Shown here in pieces: positions 32,634 to 47,072 of a stretch of 64,000 bases of DNA. The stretch is from Argentina anserina (taxonomy: Eukaryota > Streptophyta > Magnoliopsida > Rosales > Rosaceae): positions 7,276,001 to 7,340,000 of the forward strand of contig NC_065878.1 in NCBI RefSeq assembly GCF_933775445.1, written 5' to 3'. Under the pieces are notes generated by a model, which saw only the letters and a list, made by a program, of their open reading frames with translations, was not told where the DNA came from and did no database searches. Each line of letters starts with the position of its first letter. Position 1 is the stretch's first letter. The position numbers and the translations under genes were made by a program.

Positions 32634-33816
32634 CTCATCAATCACATTTACGGTTTTCCATACTTTGTGTCTACCAATATCAAACCCATACGCCAAAGCC
32701 ACACGCTGCACCATTACAGAAATGATAAGATTATATTCAGATAAGAAGCTGATAGATCAATATATGTTTCAGCTACAATAGTTGCCTATAGTGTGTATCA
32801 TAAATCGACCAATATTATGGAATCGACTTGATCGTATATGACTTATAACAAAATTACACCATAAAGCCTAAAACGTTTAGTCCATGTGTCTAGGGATAAA
32901 CAAAGCAACGTATTAAAGACAACAGTGCATGTAATTTTTAAGGTCCTATATCAAATCATATGTATTACTTATGAGGAAAAACAAACAGAAGAAAATTTAT
33001 GGAAAAGACTATAGAAAGTTAGAAACTAATCAAAAGATGTGTTGTTCATGCTTCATCTTCTTCTCCTCACGTAGCCTTCATTCTATTCCATGTGTTTGCT
33101 AGATAGCAAGACTATGATTTTATTCAGATATTGATGCTTTTAAAGAGGTAGTCCCATTATGTTTTCCGGTAACTACATTTTCAGAAGCCTAACTTAAGAT
33201 CTCAAGAAAAAGCAAATTACCTGTCCATACTCGAACAGCCTCAATGCTTTCTGACTTACTTCATCATAATCGGCTTCACTTATCAGTCTGCGTTCAATAA
33301 AATCTGCAAAAAAAAATTCCCCACATAGATTTTAGTACTTTGAATAAATGGAAGAAAGACATACATAAAAGATGTCAAAGTGGATAGAAAATCCAAAACG
33401 TAATGCTAACTTTCCATCTCCAGCATGACCTTCTCTCCCCTTTTGACTTGGCTTAACATCTTCACTAACAAGCTTGTCAGCCTAATAGCCTAGCCTAACA
33501 TGTGTCTCTCTTTTCCTTCCTCTCCCTTTTAAAGTGACAAAAGAATATCAAAGAGACCAACCTCATCTGGAGTAACAGGAACGTCATGACCTGCAGCCTT
33601 AGTTGTTGGTGTGAGTATATTTGCAGGAAACTTTTGGCTTTTTACCAAGCCTGTAACATCAATACAATTTCAGACAAAACCTTTAGAAGTAGAAAGATCA
33701 CAGACATTAATGACAAAGCGCACTGTCTGGAAGTACATTGCCACAGTAATTTCGGGTGCCATTTCCGTAGACCGTCCATGATGATGTATCAGTACTTCCG
33801 GTCACAAAACCTCGGA
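32634..33816 (-). pseudogene. SAICAR synthetase (PUR7) gene fragment
   Basis: Four exon-like blocks on the minus strand follow the purine-biosynthesis enzyme that joins CAIR and aspartate. Exon A (33816-33724) reads VRGFVTGSTDTSSWTVYGNG and RNYCGN. Exon B (33650-33562) reads KFPANILTPTTKAAGHDVPV then TPDE. Exon C (33303-33221) reads ERRLISEADYDEVSQKALRL then FEYGQ. Exon D (32705-32634) reads RVALAYG and, after a frameshift through VDTKYGK, VIDE. AG acceptors and GT donors are kept at most borders. Exon C needs about +2 bases to join exon B in frame. The N-terminal ATP-binding lobe and the C-terminal third are absent. It is an internal slice of the gene, disabled by at least two frameshifts. 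Confidence 0.87.
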
Positions 33817-34536
33817 CTACAAATTAGAAGCAAAATTGTTATAAGAACTGGAGAGTAACGAATGTGTGAAGACCGCAAATACCCTCATCTTCAAATAAGC
33901 CAAAATCTCTGACATGAATATCATAGGCTATGCGAGATGTGGATTCAATAACAATCAATATTCACTGAAAATTATGTAATAATTACTGTGGGATTTTCAT
34001 GGCCATCTGTGTATCTGGTTTGATATAAAATCTCTTCATGATGTTTGCAGCCTAAACTATAACTCTAATAATCTATTTGCAGTTGTTTCCTGTCAAAACT
34101 AGCACTTGTATTCTTATCTGATCTTGTAATCTTTGCAATGCAGTAGGAATATAGCATGTTTAAGCTGTTTTAGTTTACAACACTGATTTGTATAACTTCA
34201 AATCGTGTTATGCATGTAATAGTTCTCATCCTGAAACTGTACATATGGGTGAGACCAATTCGCCATCTTCCATATTTATTTTCAGGACGATTTTATTTCA
34301 CCAATTTCCTCCGTTAGGTGTTTTTGACAGATTCCTCCCCACTTTAAGTCTATATAGAGATATAGACTCATTTTGGTGTCTTTTCATCAGTAGGCAAAGG
34401 CACTCCTCCCATAGTTTAGGAAGCTTTATCAAACAATAAATTACTTCTTGTGGAAACCAGTTCATTTTATGACAGTAGACGACTGAAACATTTTGTAGAG
34501 ATTTCTGTAACCAATGACGTAGAAACTAATGCATTC
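33817..34536. other. No gene recognised
   Basis: PUR7 homology stops at 33816 and no upstream PUR7 exon follows. The left edge of visible copy 2 is at 34537, so the junction between duplicated units may lie here or further left. Confidence 0.4.
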
Positions 34537-36362
34537 ATTAGGCTACACTTCAAGATGAGAAGAAGGATATCCGAATAAATAAACATGAAGCCTTTTTCAT
34601 CTCACTGTGAAACCCAAAACATGTAACATTGAATAGCAAAAGACGAGGAGCAATCAGATTGATATATAGAAAATAATCATTTACAATATACAAGTATATT
34701 GTTCCTTGGGTGAGGAAGCCTACAAGACAACTACACTAGGGACACACAGTTACCTAATACTGAACCAATCACTAATTAAACCAAATCAACACTGAGCCCA
34801 ACCATCAGCAACTGCACTGCAAACCAGACACCAAAATAATACCAAACCAATTGCTGCACCAAAACTTTTGCACTATCGGCAGTTTGAGATGAGGCTATCA
34901 GGCTATGAATCTTCCTTAATGTACTAACTTGACCACATTTACACTGAGTAAAGGATGATGAAGCCAAAACATTAAGCTTTCCATAAACTGTCAAAAATCC
35001 AACACACATCAGTAGTACCAAATCATTCTCGGTTTTGTTATAGTTCCACTTCCACATGATCCTTTTGAGTATCCCACAGCATTTTCAGCTCTTTCACCAG
35101 TACTGATTCTAGGTTATATAATAATTACCACATCCACCGAATAAATCCAACCCAGATCAATCATTATTTAATACAATCTAAAGAAAAACATACTTTAAGT
35201 TCCCAGGCACTGAAAATGAAGGGCCACTCAATACCATATCAACATTTTTACGAAATCCTCATTAATAAAGCTATCTGATGACCGTCTTTGTTCTTTTAAT
35301 AACAGATTATACTAAATCAATTGAAGAGAACTCAAATCTATTCATTTCTTTGGAATTGTAACTGAGAACTGACCTGGCCTTTGAAGGGACTGGAAGAAAG
35401 AATTCTATGGAATGCACTCGGCCGATCACTGTTCTAGATGTTCTAGAATACTGTACGGTACATCATTGCCTAAATAGGAAATGAAATTGAAATTCTCAAT
35501 GTAAGAAATCCATCATAATCTGCCATGTCTAAGAGTATCAGTGGGATGATGTTCTAGAATACCATACGGTACATCATTGCCTAAATAGGAAGTATTCATT
35601 TTTTCTAAGTTTCTAGAAATTAGCTTTGCAGGGAACTAGGAGTGATGCGGGACAAGTGCGAAAACCTGACGAACAAATTCTATTTTGAAGGCTCTAAAGT
35701 GGTTTGGTTATATTAAAAGCAGCAAAATTAAATGAAATTAAGGATATCGATCAAGAAAACAGCAGGATAAGAGAAACTTTCAACACACAAGAATGGGAAT
35801 AAGACGGAACTACTAGGTATCACACAGCCAGTGTTATTTGAATCACAACCAGGTTCGTTGTACACACTAATCAGGAGAGAAGCAAAGGCTTCGAATTTTG
35901 TCCATGCTTCATAAAGGGCGGCTAAGATATATCTAGAGCAACTACGATAAAATTCCAATAACAAAGACCGTCCAATTCTGCACTAAAGCAATCATGAAGA
36001 AATCTAGCAATAATTCACAGCACTTAAGCGTATATTAAATTCCCAAATAAACAAAGAAACCAGCAAGACTGATAACAATCTACATGATGCCTAATCAAGC
36101 CTTTAGCCTTGGAATCCTTTACGAGGCTTTGAATAAACCCCAGAGGTCTTCCACCTGTGTTATTTATCGAGTGGCCTTTTCTTGTTACAGGGATGCAGCA
36201 GATTGATTGGTATTTGGTTTCTATCATATTCTGTATCATTTTATTACAAGTCAGATAACAAAATTGCAGCATAGATTTTAATACCAATAACAATTAATGC
36301 ATTACAATTCACAGATACATGTTATGCTATTATCAATCAACAAGACTTGGGAGACTAGAGGT

Positions 36363-36568
36363 TTACCTTATCATCATAAACACCTTTTTGTTTCGAGGCC
36401 GGTGCCCAGCTGGTATTGCATCACCTTTCTCCACTGATTGGGAAGACCATCACACCTGCAAAATTGTTGAATCATGAAATGTCAATCACTGCACACAATT
36501 TAAAACAATAAAAATGAAGATAATCGGTGGTACTGCAACCATAGTGCCAGGAAACTCAGTATCAAAAA
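36363..36568 (-). pseudogene. CAF1 fragment, copy 2
   Basis: Same internally deleted remnant as at 1675-1880; I saw no differences. Confidence 0.7.
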
Positions 36569-36572
36569 TGTC

Positions 36573-37258
36573 CACAAACCTGTTCAAACTGTGTGGGCAG
36601 CTTGCCACAAAGTTAGATAAAGTCCATGTAGCATTCCTCAGCATGGATAGTTAACTTGATATTTCATTCAACTAGGCTAGCAATGGCAGTCATGCACCCT
36701 GTGTAAGAACAAGATCCCTGCAACTTGGTGAGTCGCCAATTACATTAACAGAGCCCATACAGACTGTTCAAAAAAAGAGATACAAGAAATCAACCCAATT
36801 ACTAGTACAACCAAACAAACAAAATTCCTTAAAAGTGATATGAAGAAACACTATGACTTGTATAACCAGTGAAAATATGAACATAAACTGCCCAATTTTT
36901 TTTAATACTGGGCTATCAAGTTAATGAAAATAGTAAAAGGGAGTGAGAAACGGCTCTCTGACATCATCCCTAGCAGAGGTTAATAGCTGCACAAACAGGG
37001 GAACTGCATTGTGTTCAATAAGAACTCAATTATCCTCAGATGTTCCAGACGCAACATCGGTCATGGGCCCTGCAGCTTCAAACTGCACACAGTTAAGGAG
37101 GTCAAATTCAGTTTCCGTACACATCAGAAGACTAATTTTGACTACAAGAAACAACTACACAGATAATTCATACCTGTAGTTGTGGCAGATCCTGCCTTCC
37201 AAGGAATTCCACGAATTGCGGGACCGCACCCGCCTTTATGACCTCATTAATTGGAGGG
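36573..37258 (-). pseudogene. Importin-alpha pseudogene, copy 2
   Basis: Carries the same three exon blocks, stops and frameshifts as 1885-2570, so the decay precedes the split of the copies. Confidence 0.88.
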
Positions 37259-38392
37259 CTGCATTCTACACAAATCTAAAAAAAAAGAATCAACATATTG
37301 AGACGAAAGTACATCAAAAGAGGAATGTGAACTCTACCGCAACTAGTGTCATACCGATTGATAATAGCTTTTGAAACTGAGTAGTGGCCTCCAATTACAA
37401 AGCAGGATCATTAGGTATACTCTCCAACTGTTAAACAACCCAAAGCATCCACTAAACACCAACATCATCAAATACCAGACGACATAGTGAGAACAATAAT
37501 TACAAACAATCAGCACAAATTACTTTCTAACTGACATTCTCCTTTGCAACCCTAAACAACTAAATAGGAGAAGCATGAAATTATTAGAGAACAACTTCCA
37601 TAAATCAAAACCTAAGAAATGTATCTTACAAGTAAGCCAAGGAGATGAACATACAAAGCCTACTTATCAAGTGTACAGCATAAAATATCAATAAAAAGTC
37701 CTTTCATAATTAAACCCTGTATATCCCCATGCATTTAAAAATTCAACAGAAATAAAACATCCTATAGATTATATTATAGTACAGAGGCAGAATCAATTTC
37801 TAAAGACCGATCAGATGCATAAATATGCAGTAAACACGAATAATAAGAGACCAAACATGCTGCTGAGTACTAACTACCAACTACCATAGACGTGAATAAG
37901 ATTTACAAATGAACATATCACTTATTACTCACAATACAGTTTCAGCATAACACAATCAATGTGTGGGCGCGAAAGAGCAATAAGACCTTTATGCTGCATT
38001 TCTAGTAGAATAAAGCTTGAGTTGTTCGAGAAGGGCATGAAGCTGGCAATGACTAAAGAGGGAGGGAAAAAAGGAAATACGATATCCCCAATCCCATCAA
38101 ACAAGACTAGAAGTCTAGAAGTGCAGTTTAGATGAATACCAAAAACAAAGCATATTACCAGTAGTTTTATGCAGATTATTATCAATAAACAGGACATGGG
38201 AGAACTGACGACTACCTCATCCTTCTCATCAGAGACACCATTTTGTTTGGACCCGTGCCAGCTAGTATTGCATCGCCTTTCTTCACTGATGGGGAGACCA
38301 TCGCACCTGAAAAATTGCTGAATCATGAAATGTCAAGCATTAGAAAGACCAATAAGAAAATAATATTAGAAAGACAAATAAGAAAATAAGAA

Positions 38393-39421
38393 TCAGTGGT
38401 ACTGCAAACTGCCTAGAGCATATAAAATCCCTCTACACTCATCACGTAGCTTTTCATACAATTCATGGTTGTGCTTATCTTTCTCAGACGACAAAAGTTT
38501 AAAGAAAGTCTGCAAAGTGAGCAGACTATCAGAACCAGCCTGGTGGGAACTTCCCGCCACACGGCCAACATCAAGTGTGTTAGCCACTCTTTCCAAACCA
38601 CCAAACAGACCAGGGCAGAACCTGATCATAAACTTGAGGTCATAAACACTAGGCCCACAGTACTTCCTAACCAGCCCCATGAATTCCTCAATGCCATCAG
38701 GCAAGGCTTCTCCGGAGAGAATTCTAATTAAGTATCCGAAATCATAGGAACAATGGAAAGTGACCCAAGTCAAACAAGGAAGCAACTCTAGCAACCTAGA
38801 CCTCCGAGTTTCAAGTGCAAAATCACAAGATGATATACCAGACCGCTTGTTTTCATCGAAATCGATTCCTTGACGCTTCAACAACTCAATGGAGTCGTTG
38901 TTTCGCAGATGCGAGTCCGAATCGACGTCGAAATCCCTAAAGTTGAACTCCCAGCAGCAATAGGCACCATTAACAACCGGAAGACGGCCATTTGGGTCGG
39001 AAATCGTAAAGCCGAGTTGAATAATGTGAGTTTGGTTCACATTATCCCTCATCATTCGGTAAACCTCATCGGGACCCGCTTGGGACAGAAAGCGGCGGTC
39101 AATTCCCGACGGAACCACAGTGCCGGGAAATTCAGTATCAAAAGAAGCGAACCGGTACCCTCTCCTCACCATGCCCTCAATAATGGCCAACTCCATCTTG
39201 AGATTGTAGCGGCAGACCCGGCGAACCTCTACCTTATCGGAAATCGGCGCCGGATGAGAGAAATGAGGAATCGGCAAGTGAAATTGAATGCAAGGAGGGG
39301 GAGGGGGAGGAGGGGGAGCGATCGCAAACCCCACGGCATGAGCCCGAGGAAGCGCGATCAAAGGACGGCGGAAAAACACCGGAGCTCCGGCGTCCCTCAC
39401 CATCATCATCTGCACCGACAT
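38393..39421 (-). CDS. CAF1: CAF1 deadenylase, copy 2
   Basis: The predicted 342-residue protein is identical to that at 3705-4733, with the same complete DEDDh residues. The TATA box is at 39603-39609 and the three palindromic promoter elements at 39619-39698. The possible 3'-UTR exon is at 38216-38306. If the duplication is real, the genome has two identical CAF1 genes about 34.7 kb apart; if it is an assembly artefact, these are two alleles. Confidence 0.92.
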   Translation of the reverse strand: MSVQMMMVRDAGAPVFFRRPLIALPRAHAVGFAIAPPPPPPPPCIQFHLPIPHFSHPAPISDKVEVRRVCRYNLKMELAIIEGMVRRGYRFASFDTEFPGTVVPSGIDRRFLSQAGPDEVYRMMRDNVNQTHIIQLGFTISDPNGRLPVVNGAYCCWEFNFRDFDVDSDSHLRNNDSIELLKRQGIDFDENKRSGISSCDFALETRRSRLLELLPCLTWVTFHCSYDFGYLIRILSGEALPDGIEEFMGLVRKYCGPSVYDLKFMIRFCPGLFGGLERVANTLDVGRVAGSSHQAGSDSLLTLQTFFKLLSSEKDKHNHELYEKLRDECRGILYALGSLQYH

Positions 39422-39618
39422 CTTTTTTCCAATTCGCCGATGATTGAAAGCTTTCAATCGTGAGAGCACAAGAGGAGAATTGAGAGAGGGCAGATCGACT
39501 TTCGATTGTGAAAGCAGAAGAGAATTGAGAATACGCAGAGAATTGAGAGAGACGAAGAGAGCCGAAGTTGTAAGGTGGAACAACTGGAATCCCCCGATCT
39601 CCATTTATAAGGAGAACC

Positions 39619-39698
39619 AAAACGCGTCGTTTTGACGCTGCGAGTTGGGAGTAAACGCGTCAAATTGACGCTGGGAGCAAAACGCGTCGTTTTGACGC
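39619..39698 (-). promoter_or_regulatory. Three GCGTC-N5-GACGC elements, copy 2
   Basis: Base-for-base the same triplet of palindromes as 4931-5010, upstream of copy-2 CAF1. Confidence 0.55.
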
Positions 39699-42600
39699 TA
39701 ACCAAATATGTTTTTTTAATCTTAAATAACTTTTAATATCTTTCTAATTCCACTAATACATTCAATTATTATAAACAAATCGAAACATTCTTTAGAAATT
39801 ACATAATTCTGCTTCTTAAATTAATTTTTTTTTCACTCTTACATTTATAATTAATAATATTTTTTTTCATTCATTCATTTAAAATTCACCGAATAATAAA
39901 TTCAACACTAATATCTTTAGAACATTTTTTTCTCTCAAACAAAGTTTATCAAAATTTTACATAGTTTTTCAATTGATACATAAAATTTAATAATGTTCTT
40001 TATTTTATTTGTTAATAATAAAATGTGAAAATAATTAAACCATCTTATTTAATTTATTATTCCGAATTACGGTTAGTCTGAAATAAATAAATAAATAATT
40101 GATTAAAACGAAAAATTATAAAATAGACGAGTTAAAAATTTTCTAAATTTTTTATCACTATTTTATGTCTTTTTCATAATTTCACATACGTTAAAAAAAT
40201 TAAAATGATATTGTTAAAAAATGAAGGTATAAAAACTGTTTTGAAGGAATAAATAGAAACTAACGTTTTTTTAGGTAAATTATAAATTAGTACTAAAAAT
40301 AACAACCTAAATTATAGAAAGGGTCGGTCAATTTTTTCCAATTATAAAAAAGTCATATCATTTAATTAGAAATTATAAAATAGTAAATAAGTTTTAAATA
40401 AAATTAGAAAACAATCTCTTTTAAAATATTTTCTGAACTGATTTGTCTTTCTTACACTCTTTTTCTTCTTATTTTCCATTCTTCTTTTAATTTCGGCCTT
40501 AATTTTACCGTTTGGCAATAGATTTAAGGGTGGTTAGTACTGTTGGAAAAATTCTCTCTATTTTTTCATTTGATACCCTATCCACTCCAGACGGACTACC
40601 GTAGAAGGTGTAGAAACTCTTGTAAGGGGCTGTCACCATCCATAGTGGTGCTCCAAATTATTCCGGTTAAATTTGTTAACGTAGTGAATTGCGCTGATAC
40701 AATATGTGATAAAGCGTTTTATTAAAACGTCTATAATAAACCCTGTAAAACATCATCGTTAGTATAGAATAAACAGGGATCGTTCTTTCTAGAGAATTGA
40801 AGGGAACTCTAAACTTTAGTATTAACAAATAATGGGGGGTTTGAGATTGATTATTAACTATTAACATAAAACCTAAATTACTATTTACATGATCGACTTC
40901 TTTTTAACAAACTTAAACCAAATTTACCATTACACCAAATAATTACAAGTTCGAACCTATCATGCATTCTAATTCGACCAATTACATACTTTTTAGACAC
41001 CAATACAATTAGAGCCTTAGGGGATCATCTAATCATGCAAGATTTCAATTAACATTTAGATTGACTTAGGGCCTAATCTAAATTTGCATGCAATCGAATT
41101 CAATAACACTTAGAGTAGAAATCAAATAAGATTACATTTAAGCACCAAATATTTGTTGGAGACATGTTTCATGTGTGGCGTCACCCACTATGGTTTCACA
41201 TGCAAATTTCCTGAATTTTTTACCACTTTTAATCAACACAAACCGAACCTACTTAGGGCATGATTCGATATGTGTCAATATGGTTGATGAATCTAGCACT
41301 CAAACACAATCTTAGGGACTGTATCCAAGCACTAAATTCATATGCACATATCTGAAAATTATCTAAAAGTATGAGAAAGATGATTAGAACACAACAATAG
41401 AAATACAAACTTTAATAATTATAAGAACATAAATTCGGTATAGTCTAAAAAAAATATCAAATACAATCTGAAAATTCTAAAACAAATACAAAACCAATAT
41501 TTCCACATAAATAACAACTTACAATCTTCATAGACAAAGAATTGTAGATTAACACAAATAGACGAAGCCATGGAGATGAGTTGCGAGAATCACACGTTGT
41601 AGGAACCTTGGAGGTGTGTCTTCAATAGTGAAACTCGGTGGAGATGATGATAGTTTTGGGGTGGACGGCTTGGCTAATTTGTGAGGGAAATTTATGGTGG
41701 TGTTTTGGTAGAGTTTTGGCTCTTGAATGCTAATGAGAAGTGTCCTTATTTGAGAGATGAAGCCATGTATATATAGAGGAAAGAATGAGGGTAGTTGCAT
41801 TTTTCCTCATATTATAATGCAATGTTTTAATCCCTTAAATCATGTCATGTTTTGTTCCCTAAAACATGTCATACTTTAATCCCTAAAACATGTCATGTTT
41901 TATTCCCTAAAACATGCCATGTTTTAGCCTTTAATGATCATCTTTAATTGTTGCATGACTTGGCTCCATCTCTTTTTCTTTAATTATCTCTTAAATCAAA
42001 TCTGGAAATAAGAAAATAAAATCATAAGTAAGAGATAATTAGTTTCAAAACCTAACAAGGATTCCTAGTCAAACTAGGACTCTAGACCAATTATGCGTTT
42101 TTAACTAATGTAAGCACAAAAATACATCCAATACCTCCCAAGACTCTTACTACGACTCAATGACTCAATAGTATAACAATAAGGGCTAAACAAAATACAA
42201 ATTGAGGTAAAAACATGTTAAAAACGTCGCACAAAATGCTCATATCAATACGCTACACTCTTTGTTGATGCGATACGTCGTAGGAACGAGTAGCACAAGT
42301 CGTCAAAGTGGAGACCATGGCGGCGTGGTCTTCAACTGTCTGATGCTCAAGTCAAGTTAGTAATAATTTATGCCGACTAACAGTGGGTAGTTAAATGCAC
42401 TTACCTTATGAGGTCAAGGGTTTGACCTTTTATAGTTGAATTGAGGTGGATCATTCACTCGTCTTCTTATGTGGAACAAAGTCCAGTTAAGAGGTTCTCT
42501 GGAGCCTTCTTTGGGATGCGCGTGAGGGCGCGTCCGTAGTCGGTTTGGGTCGTGGGGCGGCCCGTTGCACAGCTAGTGTGGCTGGCTCACTGCTGGTATT

Positions 42601-42813
42601 GCGAGACTAGGCTATTTATTAGCCTTAGTGTGCTGATAGTTGCGCTGATTATGGCGGGCATAAGCATATGCCAACAAAACAGAAGCTCAAGGTTCCTCAA
42701 TTCAAGTTATTCTCTTCATTCTAAGCATATTCATACCTATCTCCTTTGAATTTTAACATAATTTCACATATTTAGACATTTCTCTCGCCATGTCACATTA
42801 CCTATCACACTAG

Positions 42814-45407
42814 TTTTTTTTTTGTTAAGATGGCCTGAGACACTGGTTCTAGCAGGGTTATTAGTATTACGAAAACCCTAGAAACACTACAATTATCCTC
42901 ATAGAGAACATCCCGAATAATAACTGGTGTTTCCGCTAACTAAAAATTATCAACATCTCCATGACGAGCAAGATGAAAAAGCCTATCGGCCACACCATTT
43001 GTTTCTCGATATATGTGACGAAAAGTGAAATAAAGAAAAGAAGCAACATACCGCTTACAGTCCTCCATCACCCATCCCACAAAAGACAAATCCGCATCAC
43101 CCACTGCAAGTAATGCACAATCTGACTTTACCTCAATCTCATCCCAACCTTGATAAAGTGTCACTATAGCCATACAAACACTGTGATCATCTCGAACAAC
43201 AATACCAATACCACCACAACCATTCGATGTCTTGCACTACCATCAATATTAATTTTGAGCCTGCCTTGAGGAGGAAGTTCCCACTTCGTTTTCACCCTCC
43301 TCACAAAATTGCTTTTTGAGGGACAATACCTCCCAAACTCATCCCTCAACGAGCGTACACTTTTCCACATGGCCACAAGATTAAAGACCCCATCGTTTCA
43401 AAACCACTCTATTGCGCTCAGACCATATAATCCAAAGAGAAAGAAAAAACATAACAAGCTACTCACTTGACAAGCTCATCAATGTCTCTCTTATCCATTC
43501 ACCAATAGAAAAGGACATTTATGAGCTTGGCTTCATTGGGAAAGGACACATTCTCCAAAAAAAACCCTAGTCACCACACACTCCATGAACATGTGTCTAC
43601 TATCTTCAGCTGCCATTTCACAAAGAGGACACTTTATCTCCAACTCTACTCTCCTCTTCTTTATAGCTACTTGAGTAGGCAACACCTCTTTAATCACGCG
43701 CCACACAAGTATACAGACCTTAGGGGGAGCTGCAAATTTCCACAATTTTCTTCAAAACCCATCACCGACACCAGAGTTTGCGAAAGAGCCAGCCTCAACC
43801 CCGACTTTAGCTAACAACCTGTGAACAAAATAACCATTCTTCACTAAATACATGCCCTTATGATCATAGTGCCAAGTTAACAAATCCTCTCTCCCCCCCC
43901 CCCCCACCATGCTAAGAGGGATTGCAGCAATACTCTTAGCTTCACCCTCGATAAACAACTCATTTAAAAGCCACCAGCCCCACACTCCACCACCTTCATC
44001 AATCAGTTTTGCCACATCCATTGAATCAAACCTCTCCATCGGACAAGAGAATAGTTTGAAACTATAGGTAATGGGAATCCAAGGATCATCCTACACTGAT
44101 ATACTCCCACCGCTGCCTATTTGATATTTGAGCCCCCTACACAGTAGATCCCTTTCCTCTAAAATCTACGCCACGTAAACGAACAGCCTTTACGAGCCTC
44201 TGACTTGATAAAATGAGAATTGGGGTAGTATTTTGCTTTGAGCTTCTGAGCAATAAGAGAGTTTGGTTTATGCATGAGTCCCCATCCTTACTTAGCAAGC
44301 TAGGCTTTATAGAAGCCAGCCATTTCCCAAAACCCCATACCACCCCTCACACTTTGGAGTGCATAACCTATCCTAAGCAACCCAATGGATCTCCTTTTGA
44401 TCCCCAAACTCAGTCCACCAAAACCTAGCTATGGGGTACTGCATTTCAACACATAAAGATGGAGCACGTCACGGAGCTTCAAAATCTCATCCTCCTCTGC
44501 CCTTAAGAAAATGAAAGAACCATCGACAAACACGGACCCCTCTGATATCACCATCCAGCTCACCATTCAACAACAACCTGGACAAGAACTAAGCACATAA
44601 CAAGACAAGGTACGGTGATATAGCATCACCCTACCTAAGCCTTCTTTGTGGAATCAACTTCCCCACCAGTTCACCATTAACCAAGAACGAGTACGAAACT
44701 GTGGAAATACATATCATAATTCATCTAATTCATTGTGAGCAAAACCCAGCTTGATCGTCATCGCGTCCATGAATTTCCACTCCACACGGTCATAAGCTGT
44801 AACCATATCCATTTTCACTGCCCCAAACTTGACCTTGCCTCACCTCTGTTATTTTTTTTAAATGAGAAATCTCTTAGGCAAGGAGGGAATTGTTAGAGAT
44901 TAGCCGCCCTGGGATGAAGACACTTTGAAAAGGGGAAATAAAGACATCAAGAAGCGGCTTGAGACGGTTTGCCAAAACCTTAAAACCAATCTTGCAAATT
45001 ACATTACATAAGCTAATAAGGCGAAGTTGGTTCACAAACTCAAGCTTTTTTACCTTAGGAATTAAGGCAACCCACGTACCATTAATGCTTCTCAGGTTGT
45101 CTTTAGAACTCGACAAAAAATGCACTGCATCACTACATCCTCCCCCACAATCTCCCAAAACTGTTTATTAAAAAGGAGAGCAAGACCATCAGACCCATAA
45201 GCCTTGGAAGGATGTATCTGCTTCAAAATCTCTATAAATCTCATCATTTGAAATTTTTCTAACCAAATTCCTATTCTCCTGCTCTAAAATGACTGAGGGA
45301 ATAAAGCTTAACTCCTCCATATTCACCTCAGGTTGAGTCGAAGAGAAAAGCTTAGAATAATAGTCGAGCACAGTTCTCTGCATACGCTCTTCATGATAGG
45401 AATACAA
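42814..45407 (-). mobile_element. LINE remnant, copy 2
   Basis: Same truncated, inactive LINE as 8125-10721. It differs by a few SNPs (for example near 42874, 43582 and 44153) and by three fewer C in the poly-C tract. Confidence 0.9.
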
Positions 45408-46185
45408 ACTATGACGTTCTTAATGATTATATGGCATATTCTTACTATTTGTTACTTCTTATTTCATATGTTTTAATTCATTTTGTTAGAATAAGTGTTT
45501 AGGAAAAGCATAACTCGAATATATGTGATTTGATGATGAAAATGTTGTAAGTGTTAGAAATCCATATTGAGATGTGATTCCTTAGTCAACTAGGACTCTA
45601 CTTTCCTATTCTTGCTCTTTCCTTATTTCTAATTGCCATTTCTTTTCAGGAGAGACACATCTTAAATGGACAAGGAGAAGGGAGGTTGTGTCACATTCTT
45701 AGATGGCGAGGGAAAAGTCATGTCGTGTATTCTAGAAGGTTGTTGTCGTGTGAGTCATCTAAGATGTCTCTCATTCGGATTTGATTTCCTATTCGGATTT
45801 GATTTCCCATTCAGAGTTGGAGATGGATTTCAGAATCAGAAACCATATCAAAGAATATTTCAATTTCCATATTGGATTCTACTTGTCTAAAGGGGGACAC
45901 AAGGAGTCTGATTTGCTCCTATATATAAAGGCATGCATCACACATATTTGCATCATCAATCCTTGCACCAAGTACTAGTCAAATCTCTGCAGAAACACAT
46001 ACTCATAACCAAGAACCCTAAATCCGAAATTCACATAGCCCTTCACCATTCTTTTGCCCCAAAGCTCAAAGCCTAGGACGTTCACTCTCTTGAAGATCTC
46101 TAGTTATCTTGCCTTAAGTCTCGGAGGATATTGCAAAGTGTAACTATATGATTTTCTTGTTTAGAATCAGAATTTTCTGTTGTTC

Positions 46186-46746
46186 CACTATGCCATGAAT
46201 TGCTTCAGACAACGGTGGATATCTGTTGTCTGAGAGTAAACCTATGTGTCATCTATTTTGATGATGTCTCTTTGCATATTAGACCACAGATATACTCCGG
46301 TATCTCATAACGCTATTAAACAACATAAAAAAAAGTCTTCTGTTGTCTAATGCTATATTATCATTTCCAGATTTTCAGTGATATAACATTTAAATGTAGA
46401 CTAATCTTAACTATAATTACACGTATATGTTGTTTCATCTTATATTTCTTAAACATATGAATAATATATGTTGTTTCATAGATAGTTTAATAATAGTTAT
46501 CTGTAATGTGAATTCCAGTTACATTACAATTATATGTTGTATGATGTGCATGTAAAAAAATATGTCGAGCCTAAGGCAACAAGTAAATGTTGTTTAATTT
46601 GTTATTAGTTAACAATTATTTTCTATATGCTTCTCTATATGTTGTATGATTTGAAAAACAACAATAGTTACTTATTGGTCACTATTGTTTGAATTCACCT
46701 CAATTAACAGTTGCTAGTTATGTGATGCTTGTTTTTGGTTACATCA
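46186..46746 (+). mobile_element. CACTA-like terminal region, copy 2
   Basis: Same terminus and sub-terminal motifs as 11500-12060. Confidence 0.5.
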
Positions 46747-46964
46747 AATCACACTCATTCACTGTTCAAATGGTAAGCTGAAAATTTGAAATTCATAAAT
46801 TTATAATTGGTTCTCTAGTTGTTCAATACCAAATCAAAATACATACATATGCCAAAGCACATATCATCCCTAATCTACATAATCTAATCAACTATAAAGT
46901 ACAATGTTACCATCTCCAACGACGACACCACCATCATGAAGCAAAGTACAATGTTACACACCGG

Positions 46965-47072
46965 TCATTGATGGATGTCTCCAGTCTGCACAGTGCCACC
47001 AGTGGCTGCAGCTAACCTTTTCAGATCTTCTTCAGCTACACGGCCAACACAGAATATATCTCGATATGTCAC
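46965..47072 (-). pseudogene. CCT subunit fragment, copy 2
   Basis: Counterpart of 12279-12386, with the same early stop after VQTGDIHQ. Confidence 0.75.

Larger units (their letters stand above)
29248..34536 (+). other. Segment seen only once in the window
   Basis: This part of the unit lies between the end of the matched copy-1 sequence and the start of copy 2. It either has a second copy beyond base 64000 or contains the duplication junction. It holds diverged repeats, the first exons of an unidentified minus-strand transcript and the PUR7 fragment. Confidence 0.8.
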
